Shown here: positions 51,409 through 63,898 of the stretch, piece after piece
Position numbering within the stretch: the first letter of the stretch is position 1
Layout: the number at the start of each line of letters is the position of its first letter
From: Paramecium sonneborni
Lineage: Eukaryota > Ciliophora > Oligohymenophorea > Peniculida > Parameciidae
Direction: 5' to 3'
Assembly (NCBI GenBank): GCA_905182985.1
Contig: CAJJDN010000111.1
Span: forward strand, 149,922 to 213,921
Length of the DNA stretch: 64,000 nucleotides
The notes under the pieces: generated by a model
The model's input: only the letters and a program-made list of their open reading frames with translations
Databases searched by the model: none
What the model was told of the DNA's origin: nothing
Program-made: the position numbers and the translations under genes

Positions 51409-52806
51409 ATGAGGCAGGTTGATCCAAATATGGCCCTTTAGAAGTCTTAAGTTTGGGATTTAGAACTATAAAATGTATGGTTAGTGTATAATGTTAGATG
51501 GCTGTTCTATAAAAAGAGATAGAAATTCCAAAATATTAGATTGTTGAGAGTGAAGAGTAAAGAATTCGTGAAATTCCCTCAGCATACATCCATACAAATA
51601 TAGTTTATCCTGATGAGAATGAATATTCTTGTGATGAAGAGGATTGCAAAGCTGGGATTGATTCTAATGCAATATAATAACTGGATATTAGGAATAACCT
51701 GTCAAACACTAAGAACTATGTACGATAATATGAGTTGTTAAATTAATTGAACTATTGTGGTGAGTATTATAATGCAAAAGTTGAGAGATTACAAAGACCT
51801 TTATTGAGAGTATTTATGAGAGCTTAGGAAGATGAGTAATAATCATTTTTATTTGACAATTAGTTGTCGATTGAATGTTGCTTTCCATCCTAGGAGAGCC
51901 TACAAATAAAAAAGATAAAAAAGACTCAACATCTAACTTCCTGAGTTTGATATTTCTAGGTAAGTGATATATTATGAAAACCTAATTTCTCTTCATCTGA
52001 TTTAATAAATTAAGTAGCGTGAACTATTAAAATTAAAACTAATAAAATAAGATGAAGAGTAATTTATTAGCAATTTTAGCAGTTGTTCAAATATATTCAA
52101 TACTCTTAGAGATTTAAGAGTTGCATTAAAGGAAGAAGAACCTAATGAATTAAAAGACAATAGATTTAAAATATTTGATTCTTGTTAAGATATTGAATGT
52201 GCATATTAATTCAATACACCTACAATATCTTAAACTGTTATAGAATTTATGGATGACTAGTATTAATCTATCAAAGATAAGTAAATTCTATGGCCTAAAA
52301 ACATAAGTTTGCTTTCTGATTGGATGTTGGATAGTTATACTAGAATCGGAGTTTCTTAATAAAATAATTAACTTATTTATACTACAAATGAACGTACTTT
52401 GTTTATTTAGGATAGAACTAAGAAGAACAAAAAGAAAGTTAAATTAATGCTTATTAATAAAAATAGAGCATCTGTCTTTGATGGAGTTAGAGCAGATTAT
52501 GGGCATTTCTATTCGCATTTTTAGAGACAATCATTTAAAATTGAATAATTAATAGATTTATAAAGAAAGGAGGTTTATAAATGTAAATAGGAATAAAATA
52601 AAAAAGAATTATATCTTAAAATACATTAAAAGAAAGAGGAGGAGAAAAAGATGTTAAAAATTAGATTGAAATTAAATTATCCTGAAGAACCAAAGATAAT
52701 TAAGACTGTAAAAATTGAACATTCAGATAATCTTAAATTTAAGTTAGTTATAGATGATTCTTCCGCTTAATTTCAATAAGACAACTATTAGATTATCTTA
52801 AAATGA
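51409..52806 (+). CDS. Enhancer-of-polycomb-like protein
   Basis: 448 residues after two introns (23 and 28 nt). REIPSAYIHTNIVYPDENEY followed by SCDEED resembles the EPL1 N-domain (IPxP..., YD-DEED). After the second intron CRLNVAFHPRRAYKQKRQKR resembles the EPC block in which an aromatic-Arg-Arg motif precedes a basic helix; ENLISLHLIQQIKQRELLKL follows. The rest, including TRIGVSQQNNQLIYTTNERT and a charged C-terminus (LYLKIHQKKEEEKKMLKIRL), is not recognised. In other eukaryotes EPL1/EPC bridges the MYST acetyltransferase in the NuA4/TIP60 complex. A BRPF/JADE-type relative without PHD fingers is the alternative. The second intron was placed to restore frame. Confidence 0.55.
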
Positions 52807-52916
52807 AATTTTCATTTAATTAACTTTTCACAATAGTAGTATTTGATATTTATTTATATAATGTTTATACTCTTTTTGTTTTTAATTTAAAATAAAGATT
52901 TAAAATATTTATTATT

Positions 52917-53334
52917 ATGGCAGAGGTTGAATAATTATCAGAAGAACTTACTACATTAAAAAGAGTTGTCTAAACATCATTACATAGAGGTTAATTATCA
53001 AAAGGTGTACATGAAGTATGCAAAGCTATTGAAAGCAAATAAGTTTTAATTTTCATACTATGCATTATAGGCTAAGTTTGTTGTTTTAGCTGATGATTGC
53101 ACTGAAGAATCATATAAAAAATTAGTTGTTGCTTTAGCTAAATAATTCTAAATTCCAATCTGGAAAATAGAAAAAGGTGCATTACTTGGTGAATGGATAG
53201 GAATTTCTAAATTTTTGACTAAAACTAAAAAAATTAAATCTAGAAAATGCTCATCTGTTGCAGTTAAAGATTTTGCAATTGAAGTTAGTGAAGCTGAAAA
53301 ACAATTTATTGAAAATAAAATCAAAGGATTATGA
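52917..53334 (+). CDS. RPS12: 40S ribosomal protein eS12
   Basis: 129 residues with one 28-nt intron (53043-53070). SLHRGQLSKGVHEVCKAIES then AKFVVLADDCTEESYKKLVV is the L7Ae-like fold of eS12. LLGEWIGI and the CSSVAVKDFA block match the family's LGEWVGL...CSCVVVKDY. The end is IENKIKGL. Size is normal. It is a cytosolic small-subunit ribosomal protein. Promoter in the 110-bp spacer upstream. Confidence 0.95.
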
Positions 53335-53436
53335 AAATATTTATCTGTACAACATATAAAAAGTTTAATAATTGATATTCTCCTTTAATAATAAAACATA
53401 CTCTACATTATTTATTTTTTTTAATGAATAATATTT

Positions 53437-54213
53437 TCAGAATAAAACACCCTTTTCTTAGATATTTAATGGTCTAGCTGAATTAGGATTAGTATATCTT
53501 CTTATGAAATCTTATAAAATCAATTCAGAGTCTTTAAAATCTGTAGCAGCATGATCATTAGCTTATCTATGAACTCTACATAATGTTTCTTTATAATCTT
53601 CATACCACCATACAAATCTTTTGATATCTAATATATTCATAAAATATATTGATACCTTCATGTTCCAATAAATATTCATTCTCTTTTACTAATTCCTATG
53701 CTCTTAATTAAACATATTCATCAAACAAATTAACTTTGGTTAATTCGGATTTATATTCAAAGTATATTTTTCCAAATATCACACATTAGACTACTGGAAA
53801 TAAATATCTAAATGTTCTAAATCTGATGTTTTGTGTAATTACATTGTAATTATAAGCATACAGGAACTATTATATTTAATTACATTTTTATACTAAGTTA
53901 ATTCCAAAAGCTACAGCTTAATAGCCAAATTTATTGTATTCAATTACTGGATAAGTCATATCATCTTCCCATTCAGCTAAAGTAATAATAATACGATATA
54001 TTTTACGATCTTAGGAACTTAAGCAAAAAGCATTATATGGAATTTTAGGCTATGTCCAACCAGCAGTTTCTATCAACTCAACCATCTTCTTAATTGATCT
54101 ATACCTCTTCAAACGAGCTTCTCTGTAATAATATTTATCATTTCAAACCTGAAAGGAGGAAGATTTTAGTTTCTCAATCCAAGTAAACTTATGATTGTGA
54201 AATAATTATCCAT
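53437..54213 (-). CDS. hypothetical protein, conserved-looking
   Basis: 240 residues after two introns (26 and 28 nt). It begins MDNYFTIISLLGLRNQNLPP, then FREARLKRYRSIKKMVELIE. The middle holds RIIITLAEWEDDMTYPVIEY, and the last third is aromatic- and charge-rich (DIKRFVWWYEDYKETLCRVH). The end is RRYTNPNSARPLN. No membrane segment is convincing. High content of Trp, Tyr and Arg, and clean intron structure, argue for a real protein. Ciliate-specific mitochondrial proteins can look like this, but I cannot place it. Confidence 0.6.
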
Positions 54214-55143
54214 TTTATTTATTATTATTCAAAAATTAATATAAATTTTATCTCATCTTTTACAAATCATATCTCATTTCCAATTAAATATTATTATTTT
54301 ATTATAATCTCTAATATGTATGTCATAATTCCATAGAAATTTATAATTTAATCTATTTCCTATAGAAATATTATTTATATCTTTATCTTTAGCTATTCTT
54401 GGCTATCATTAATTTATTATTTTCATCTTTATTATAATAAAACTATTTAAATAGGGAAAAATTTATACACCAAAACACAAATTTAAAATTGATACAAGAA
54501 CAAATATTTACTAAATGTTTTTCTGCTGTTATAATATACAAATCAATCAATTTTTAATATTAAGATTATAATTTTCCAAAATTTATCAATTGAATTATAG
54601 CACACTTTCTTATCATAATCTTATAATAGAAATTGAATTTGTTTAATAAACAACATATTTTATAATTTGAGTAAATCTTAATTACTAACTTTAACTTTTA
54701 ATTTAAAAAGTAGTTCTTATATTCATAAGGAAAGAATGAAATCAAACCGTTTATTTAACTGTTGTAGGCTTTTATTAATTAAATTTTGCTTGTTTTATCT
54801 AACAAAAATGTTATAGAATCATTTATTCTGCTATTGCATAAATACTTTTATTTAAGAGTATTAATCTAATAATTATAGTCTAATTGCATACAGAAATAAG
54901 CATTATTATTTTTTTATGATATTAAATTATTTTTGAGTTTATATTTATTGAAAATATAAATTATTGTTACTCATTGCATTTTGATTTTCTACAATTTAAA
55001 AATTTAGCTATCTGTAAGGATTGTAAATTGTATCGCAAACTCTAGAAATTATTATGATTATAATAATTGATTTTCAGTTTTGAAAAAATTAAATAATAGA
55101 AAAGTTCTTAGCAATGTTAATAACCTAATTACATGTATAATAA
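54214..55143. other. intergenic, about 930 bp
   Basis: Very A+T-rich, between divergent genes. No coding frame, RNA gene or repeat that I can support. Confidence 0.5.
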
Positions 55144-56211
55144 ATGATATAAAAAATAAGTGAAATCTTCAAATAAGACTCTGAATTTTTGCGATTTTTA
55201 AAGAAAAGTAGCCTTTCAAAAGACAATTAAGTTTATGACTAGGAAGAAATAGAGTTTTTATTATAATTCATGATTAAGGAAAAGAATCTCAGAGATTTTT
55301 TCGAATATTACTCAAACTTTGAGATACAAACTTATAATGTTAAAATGAAAATGCTTATTATCACTCATTAGTTTATTCATTAAAATGAAGATTTCTCGAA
55401 AATTTTTTCCTCTTTACGATTAAAAAATTTTTTTTTACTCAAACACAGTCATAGAAATTATGAAACATGGCTATTATTAAATATATAAATTCCATTTCTA
55501 TCTTATTTATAAAAATTGGCCATCAGCATCAAAGACATAAAAAGTTTTAAAACCTGCATTTTTAGAAAATAAAATTGCTTAGAGTAAATTTCATATATAA
55601 CTTCAGTTTAGTGATAGATAGTTTTAAAATGGTGAATATTATTAATATGGCCTTGTTTCTTGTGCCTACTTTGAAAACAGCCTTAATAAACTTTCCATAA
55701 GATCTATTATTATAAAGATTAACTTTAAGAATTTTTTAAGAAATTCAGGGATACTAATAAAATTTAATGAATTCCATAGTATCAATATTGAACAAGAACC
55801 CATAGAATTAAAGTGTAGAAATATATGAACTTTTAAGAGAAGTGATTATTTGATATATTGTAGATAAAAACAATAGAATAGAAAATGATACTCTTTCATA
55901 AATTTCGTAGTCTTTATGATTAAAAAGAAATTATTAAGTCTCCTTTGTAGATCTAGATATAATTCTAAGATTAGAGTAAATCTCCTAAATCAGATAAGGT
56001 TTGTAAAGCTTAAACAAAAAGAGAATATCTTCATTCATCATCTAGAACAAGATTATCAACAGGAGGAGAAGCAATTACACCAAAGAGTTAAAGATTTTAA
56101 AATTATTTTGAACATTAATATTCGTCTTGTGCACAGCTTATACAAAAAGATTAAGAAAAAGTGATCCAAGAAGAATCGGAAACACTGATTGATTAAACTT
56201 TATAACAATGA
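55144..56211 (+). CDS. hypothetical gene, uncertain frame in the middle
   Basis: Starts ATG 55144 (MIQKISEIFKQDSEFLRFLK) and runs open through LRDFFEYYSNFEIQTYNVKM and LLKHSHRNYETWLLLN. Somewhere near 55490-55510 the coding frame must change to reach NWPSASKTQKVLKPAFLENK and FQNGEYYQYGLVSCAYFENS, but I find no normal intron there, so a frameshift or sequencing indel is possible. A 22-nt intron follows ELLRE, then a charged Ser/Thr-rich tail (REYLHSSSRTRLSTGGEAIT) to TGA 56209. Its 3' part is duplicated at 56855-57287 by the assembly fault. Convergent with channel K2. Family not recognised. Confidence 0.45.
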
Positions 56212-56853
56212 ATAATGCTTATTTTTATATAAAAGTTAATTTTAAGAACAAAAATGAAAATAAAAAATACATCAACTTTAGCTAATTTAAATAGATTACA
56301 TACTGTCTCCAGAATATGGAACAATAGAGTTCATCTTGGATTTACATAATTTAATATTTTTAGTAGATGATATTAATTTTTTTGAAGATAGATTATTTCT
56401 TAATTAAATAAGCCAAATTTTTTTTTGTGCTTTTTTAAATTTAGTGACTGCATTTATAGCAGCACATTATTATTAAATTCTTCTAAGTTTAAGAAATTTA
56501 CTAATAAATTAATAAGGATACTAAAGGTATTTAGAAAATTTGCTTAAGATTTCTAATTACCAAGTATGTTAATTTTTATTGGCCATATCAATTGTAAAAA
56601 TGGAATTTTATTAAGAGAAATAATATTCATAATTAAATAAGGATTCAAAATCTTCAAGTGTAATTGCATTATATTTCCAATAAATGTATTAAAGTTAATT
56701 TATAGCTTATTTGATTGATGGAGATTTATCATCTTAAAATCTCGTAAGTTTATTATATATAGATTTAATGTTTTCTCCCATAGAAAAATTAAAATTATTT
56801 GTATTTTTGACACGTTCACTTTCATATACTATAAATGTTGTTTCACTTGGCTC
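55779..56853. repeat. direct duplication, copy 1 (1075 bp, assembly overlap)
   Basis: Identical by eye to 56855-57929, offset 1076. It contains the 3' end of the gene at 55144 and, on the minus strand, the 3' end of channel K2 (stop at 56272). Confidence 0.95.
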
Positions 56854-56854
56854 N
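56854..56854. other. single-N contig junction
   Basis: Ambiguous base exactly between the two direct copies, same signature as at 14892. Confidence 0.9.
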
Positions 56855-57929
56855 GTATCAATATTGAACAAGAACCCATAGAATTAAAGTGTAGAAATAT
56901 ATGAACTTTTAAGAGAAGTGATTATTTGATATATTGTAGATAAAAACAATAGAATAGAAAATGATACTCTTTCATAAATTTCGTAGTCTTTATGATTAAA
57001 AAGAAATTATTAAGTCTCCTTTGTAGATCTAGATATAATTCTAAGATTAGAGTAAATCTCCTAAATCAGATAAGGTTTGTAAAGCTTAAACAAAAAGAGA
57101 ATATCTTCATTCATCATCTAGAACAAGATTATCAACAGGAGGAGAAGCAATTACACCAAAGAGTTAAAGATTTTAAAATTATTTTGAACATTAATATTCG
57201 TCTTGTGCACAGCTTATACAAAAAGATTAAGAAAAAGTGATCCAAGAAGAATCGGAAACACTGATTGATTAAACTTTATAACAATGAATAATGCTTATTT
57301 TTATATAAAAGTTAATTTTAAGAACAAAAATGAAAATAAAAAATACATCAACTTTAGCTAATTTAAATAGATTACATACTGTCTCCAGAATATGGAACAA
57401 TAGAGTTCATCTTGGATTTACATAATTTAATATTTTTAGTAGATGATATTAATTTTTTTGAAGATAGATTATTTCTTAATTAAATAAGCCAAATTTTTTT
57501 TTGTGCTTTTTTAAATTTAGTGACTGCATTTATAGCAGCACATTATTATTAAATTCTTCTAAGTTTAAGAAATTTACTAATAAATTAATAAGGATACTAA
57601 AGGTATTTAGAAAATTTGCTTAAGATTTCTAATTACCAAGTATGTTAATTTTTATTGGCCATATCAATTGTAAAAATGGAATTTTATTAAGAGAAATAAT
57701 ATTCATAATTAAATAAGGATTCAAAATCTTCAAGTGTAATTGCATTATATTTCCAATAAATGTATTAAAGTTAATTTATAGCTTATTTGATTGATGGAGA
57801 TTTATCATCTTAAAATCTCGTAAGTTTATTATATATAGATTTAATGTTTTCTCCCATAGAAAAATTAAAATTATTTGTATTTTTGACACGTTCACTTTCA
57901 TATACTATAAATGTTGTTTCACTTGGCTC
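56855..57929. repeat. direct duplication, copy 2 (1075 bp, assembly overlap)
   Basis: Second copy of 55779-56853. This copy is contiguous with the rest of channel K2, so K2 reads through without break here; the orphan 3' end of K2 in copy 1 (56272-56853) has no upstream part. Confidence 0.95.
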
Positions 57930-60558
57930 TTCTGCAATTTCATTCATAGAAAATAATATAGAAGGAGATTTAGTCAATTTTCTTTAAAGCTATTTTGAAT
58001 TTAATGATCCCATTCTACTAATTCTTTAACTTTGAGTTAATAATAAATTAGTTTTGGAATGTTCATTTTTTTCTTTTGATTTTTCTTCTTCATATTCACT
58101 CTTTTGAAATGTTTTATTTTATTAAGGTTTATGGATCTCATTAGCCTAGAAAATATTAACAGAAGGCATAGGATCATAAAGATGATGTGTTTCTGAATTG
58201 GCTTGATATAGTTCTGTTTCTTAATCATAAACTAATTAGATTTTCAGTTATTCATTTATTTAATTTTGATTTTCTGTTAAAAAATATAAAGCACATTCCT
58301 AAACATATGTTAATTCAGCTCTAGTTTAAATAGGTTTATCAGAAGTTTTTCTTAAGTAAAATGCTCTTGATTAATCTTAACTTATTTAATGTTTTTTTAT
58401 AATGACTTCTTTATTTAAAATTAATTATATTTAAGAACAATTTCTTAAAGAATGATCAAATTTATAACAAGCAGGACAAAAACTACCAAATTAAATTTAG
58501 CAACTTTCATTTTCCAATTAATATAAATCCCTTAATTAGCAGTATTTTTGAAAATCATCTGGAAAATCTTACAAAGTTTCTAAAAAATCCTATTTTGATA
58601 AAATAAGTAAACTAACATAACTTTGAGCTTTGAATATTTCATATTCTGATGTTTATGTAAGGAATTCTTTAACACAAAAAAATTATCCTTAACAAACAGA
58701 AGCATTCATTTTTGATCTTTATTTTCTATCTTTGTGTTAATAGAGTAAAACTCCTTATTCTACAAAACAAAGATGTTATTATCCATTAATTTCACTAGAA
58801 AAAGTATGCTATGGCTCAATAATCTTACGTTTAATAGATTTAAATAGTGCATTTCTAAATTCAAATGAAAATTCATTTTATAATAACTCTGATTTTTGGA
58901 TAAAAACTTTATAAGCTTATTTTTCTAATTCTTCTTTTAGTTCATCAGATAATTATTCCAATAAAAGTTATTCAACTTATAAATCAACTTCATCATCTTC
59001 TTTCCATCTATACGTTAGATATTCCTTGACTCTAATTTAAATCTTAATAAATATATTTACTAATGTTATAAATTAAATGGAATCTTCCTTTAAGTCATAT
59101 ATTTGTTTATCACTCTCATCTTTTAACTTCTTTCAACTTAATTCTATGTAATGTCATTCATTATTGTACCTATAAAATTCACACTGTAAGAAAACCATAA
59201 ACCTACAATTTTAATTTAAATTTTACAAGCACCCAATATAAATATTATTGTAACTATCTTCTCAATTGAATTTTTTGGAACATTATCTCCATAACCTATT
59301 GTAAGCATTGTTACTATTGCAAAATAAATCGATTCAAGGTATTATAATTACCAAGGTTAACCATCTAATTCTTTTGTTACAATCCATGAATTAGATTTAT
59401 CAATACTACTGAACCAAAACCAAATACAACTAAATATATGCATTATATAAAATAAACTAGTTATAAATTTTATTAATCCTATTATACCTCTTTAAGGTCT
59501 TGTAAAATATGAAATCTAATCTGTTTTTGATAAAGCTTCAAAAATGTGTTTATATTGAGTTAATAAAAACAGTAAAAATAAATCATAACCATCTTAAGCA
59601 TTAGAATTTGTCATAAATATAACTAATATTATTAATAAAGAAAAATCTGTAAACCAAGATTAACTTATTTAACGAATTATAATCTCCCAACGATCTGTTA
59701 TTGCTTTACCATTTTAATAACAAAGTGTATTGATCCTTATAAATAAATCCAATTGTAAAATAATAAGAATTGTCAAAGTAACTCCTATATAATTCTGAAA
59801 TAGAATTTTAGTTTCAAAAGAGATTTCTAAAGGCACCAAAATTACAAGTATCACTCTGAATAATGATGCAAAAATATCCCAATAAAGTTTGAAATCATTT
59901 TCAGGTTGAATAATAGGAATTTTACTTACCACATTAGTTATTTATCTTATTATTTTTTATTTACTCTCTATTAATGTTTTCTTTAAGCTTTCCCATCTTC
60001 TTTCTTTAATTTCTATTTTAGTTTGCACTATTTTATTTAGTTAATTGATTGTTAATCCCTTTTATATTTTTGTTTATTTGTAAGCTAACAAACTAGCTCT
60101 ACAGAATTATTAAAATATCATTACTTATCTGAAGCTTTATCATCTATAAGATTTAAATGAGTCATATTTAAATTCTCTAATCTTTTTCTTTGATACATAA
60201 GTTTTTCTAAAAAACGTCTTATAAAAAAGAATTGCATTATACTTGAGCCTGTGCTTTTTGCCTTTTCCTAATTTATGTATTTAGGACTAATCGTATTACT
60301 TTATTAAACTTCAGATGCAACAATATTATTTAGATTTGTATGTGTAGTTACTTTCGGTGTTCGAAAATCATAACCATCGTTGCTTTTTTCACTTTTTGTT
60401 TAACTGTGAAAATGATGATTATTATTCATTGATAATTATCTTCGGGTATCTCTTAGACAATGATCTAAATATTCTTATTCAAAATCTTCATTTTATACAG
60501 CTCTGAGTTCTAAGTCTAAATCAAAGTTGAGTTTTGGATGTTGATCAATTTTTTACAT
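57348..60558 (-). CDS. K+ channel K2, cyclic-nucleotide-binding type, with zinc knuckle
   Basis: 1043 residues after three introns (26, 24 and 29 nt). Close paralogue of K1. N-terminus LELRAVQNEDFEQEYLDHCL; FIRRFLEKL; S1 region PENDFKLYWDIFASLFRVIL; pore LESIYFAIVTMLTIGYGDNV; C-linker VKEYLTYRWKEDDEVDLQVE; cNBD-like LCFVEQGVLLYQHKDRKQRS. Then CPACYKFDHSLRNC, again CX2CX4HX4C (DNA about 58440-58485). The tail ends with IYWKYNAITLEDFESLFNYE and QLEILSKFSKYLQYPYQFIS blocks that K1 also has near its C-terminus. Selectivity filter TIGYGD predicts K+. Divergent from K3 across 536 bp. A second, truncated 3' end lies in the assembly duplicate. Confidence 0.92.
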
Positions 60559-61094
60559 TTATTAATAAATCTTAAATTGAAAGAAACTACAAAAAAATCT
60601 CATATTTGAAAACACAATTTATATGAATAATAAAGAAGATTAGATCTGTTGTTCATGTATACATTTGTAGATATAAGAGTTTATAAATGGTATTATTTAA
60701 AAAATAGCAATTTACAAACAAAACAACAAAATTATTATATTCATTGACTCTTTGTATGAAAATTGATTTTTCATAAATTTTGATTGCCAACAATATAAAT
60801 AAAATAAAATTGATTATTTTTCAATTAATTCCAATTTTCAGATATATAAAAATGTTAAAATTCAAATTTTCTAAGCTTAAACATATCAGTTATTTAGTAA
60901 TATCCAATTCATTATCATTTTATGAGTCAGTATTAATTAAGTATATACTTTAATAATTGTAAATATTATTTATATTTTATAATGTCTTAATTATTGGATT
61001 AAGTTTTAATGCAATAAAAATAGAGGAAGTAAGAATTTGATATATTAAGAGTCATACAATAAAAGGGATTTTAAAATTTCGTTAAGACTTTACA
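60559..61094. promoter_or_regulatory. divergent promoter region between K2 and K3
   Basis: 536 bp between the start codons of two K+ channel genes. A+T-rich, no clear motif; assigned by position only. Confidence 0.4.
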
Positions 61095-63898
61095 ATGCCA
61101 CACTGTGATAATAATAGTGAAGATGCTTCTTTTGAACCAAATGTTTGTTCAAATAGAAAAATTGAATTATAGTTACCAGAAATATAGACTTTAAAAGGTG
61201 GTTTTTTAAGTCCAGATGCTGATTAAGATGAAGAAAGTCGTAGTATGCTACATGTAGAAACAAAATAAAAAGTAAATTTGTGGGTACATGGAGGATTAAG
61301 AATCATGTTTTACATAACTAAATTTAATAAATAAATGAAAACTTACTCAACAGAAGTGAAATTTAAATCTTTGACTAATAATATAGTCAATTTAATTTGT
61401 GATGCTGCTAGTGATGCAGATATTTTACTACATAAATTAAATAAAGTTGAGTAAGTGATGTAATCCTTTAGATGGTTAATAAATGAAATTCCTGTAGTTG
61501 ATCCTGATTCTCTAATTAAAGTGCTTTGGGATATTTTTGTTTTAACTCAGATTATAATTAATATATTCTATATTCCCATGAAATTAGGCTTTGATTTTGA
61601 AAGAGAAGATTTATTGACAGGAATATTTTTAGAAACTTTACCTTCTTGGACATTTGTAATGGATATTATTTTAACATTCTTTACAGCATATTATAGTTAA
61701 GGATAAATTCATAGAGATAAACAATAAATTCTTAAACATTATGCTAATTCTACATTATTATGGGATTTAATGATAGTAATACCATTTATTTTATCATCTT
61801 ATTCAGTACCTTTCACAGAATATATATTATTGTTAAGAGTGACAAAAGTTAAATCTATGATAGAATCAATAGAAGAGGTAACAAATCCATCAAATAATGT
61901 ATAAACTCTTTTAGAATTATTCAAATCAATTTTCTTAGTTTTATTTGTATCACATTTTTGTGCTTGTTTATGGAATTTGATTGGAGAAAATGAAATAAAT
62001 CAAGGGTAAAATTCTTGGTTAAATGCTAAAAATATAACAGAAGCAGAATGGTCTACAAAATATATTCATGCTTTTTATTTTAGTACAATTACAACTTTAA
62101 CAATTGGTTATGGTGATATAGTTCCTTAAACTGATATTGAAAGAATATATGTGATAATTATGGCAATGGTTATTTGTGGTCTTTTTGGTTATACTATATC
62201 TAGTATTGGTAATATACTTAAATAATTAACTGAAAAAGAATAATAATTTAAATAATAGATGATACATATAAATAACTTTCTTAAAAAAAAAAATATTAAC
62301 AAATAATTAATGTTATAAGTTAGAAAGTATTTTGAATATTTTCTTAAAATGGAACAAGAATATAATGAGTTTGGAGAAAAAATGATGAACAATTTAGATA
62401 AAAAATTAAAAGAATAGGTTGCTATAGATATGTATTGTGATATGTTAAAGAAATCAAGACTTATTAAATAGACATTATCTTTAAAAAGTGTATAGAAATT
62501 ATGTTCTTTTGTTCATGAAATTAAAGTTCCTCCTGAAGAAATTATAGCTTATTAAAATGAATAAGCTAATAAATTAATATTTCTTTAAAGTGGAGAGCTA
62601 AGTCTAATTTGTATTCTTATATTTCTAAGTACTTAGGTGATCAAAAATTGAGAGAAACTATACTAACTAAAATAGAAAAAGGTAAATTCGTTGGAGAAAA
62701 GGAGTTTATTACATAAGCAAGATATGAATATACAATTAGATCAGTTAAATTTTGTCAAATTGCTTTTATTAAGTAAAAATCATAATAAGTTATAGTTATG
62801 AAGATTTCTTAAGAGTTATTAGAGAAGATTCACTTGAGGAAGAAAATTATTGTATGCTTAGAGATTAAATGTTATTTTCAGAAGAAAAATAAAATTATGG
62901 AGAAGTATGCTACATTTGTAAATGGACACACCAATTTAAAAAGTTAAATTATATATATAATTAGATGTCCATTAGTTTTTGTCCATTTCAATTAAGATAG
63001 AATAAGAAAAAAATTTATGATATCAGAAGATATGAATAGATCTAAACATGAAAGAGTTTTAACTTAAAAACATTTTTAAAGAAATATAATTAGAGAACAT
63101 GCTTTAGCTTTGATTGTGAATGATAATATGATAGCAATAGATGATTTAACAGATCAATATTTAGATACACTTGGATTTAATATGGATGATGATGAAAATG
63201 ATAGACTTATTAAAACAATTAAAAGTTAAAAATCTAATAAATCTGTTAAAAGAGGTTTTACAGGTTTTGAATAATTTAGTAGTGATTCAGATAGTGAACA
63301 TGATTCAGAAGTTTAATTAAATAAAACTAAAACACCTAAATCATCTAGATATAATCATTTATAAAGTATAGAATAAAAGAAAGTCAAATTTTAAGAAATT
63401 TCTGAACCTGAACCTAAAATTCTTAGAGCATAAAATTCATTTAAAAGAAAAGCAGATAATAGACACAGAACTTTTTAGAGACTTACCTAAATTTCAAATA
63501 ATAGATTTACACATATTTCTCAAATTTCACAAGAATAAAATTAAATCACTTAATCTGTTACTGGTTAAAATTCTAGTGTACATAAAATTAGAAAAAATAA
63601 TTCTAATTCATATTCAAATATGGATTTAGAACTACCAATTATAACTTAATCAAAATTAGAAACTATTAATTAATTGGATGAAGTTCTTTCACATAAATTA
63701 AACGACAATCAAAATTAAAGAATTGATTTTGAATTAGATAGGTATTTTATAACTACATATTACTTTGTTAACTCTAATTTAGATAAGGTTTTAACAAAAC
63801 TTAAAAAACCAAAGAAAACTTAAAGATCAGATCATATCTAAAGTATCATTAGAAAATCTAAAATTAAACCAAGCCATTATAGTCCTGGATCATAGTGA
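61095..63898 (+). CDS. K+ channel K3, cyclic-nucleotide-binding type
   Basis: 910 residues after three introns (26, 23 and 22 nt). A more divergent, EAG/HCN-like channel. S1 region LIKVLWDIFVLTQIIINIFY; S3 SWTFVMDIILTFFTAYY; S4-S5 LLLRVTKVKSMIESIEEVTN; pore IHAFYFSTITTLTIGYGDIV; S6 VICGLFGYTISSIGNILKQL. The C-linker and a cNBD-like part follow (KLIFLQSGELSLICDQKLRE). Then VCYICKWTHQFKKC, CX2CX3HX4C, a one-residue-shorter version of the K1/K2 knuckle; an intron splits it just before the last Cys. The tail is Ser/Lys-rich. Only few basic residues are visible in S4, so voltage sensing may be weak. Ends at TGA 63896. Confidence 0.9.

Noticed and set aside
51409..51420. PHD-finger (BRPF/JADE) assignment for the Enhancer-of-polycomb-like gene
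   Set aside because: No Cys4-His-Cys3 pattern is present anywhere in the protein.
55916..57240. Two identical small plus-strand proteins of 82 aa beginning MIKKKLLSLL
   Set aside because: They lie in the two copies of an assembly duplication and in a frame that differs from the spliced gene at 55144-56211, so they are shadows.
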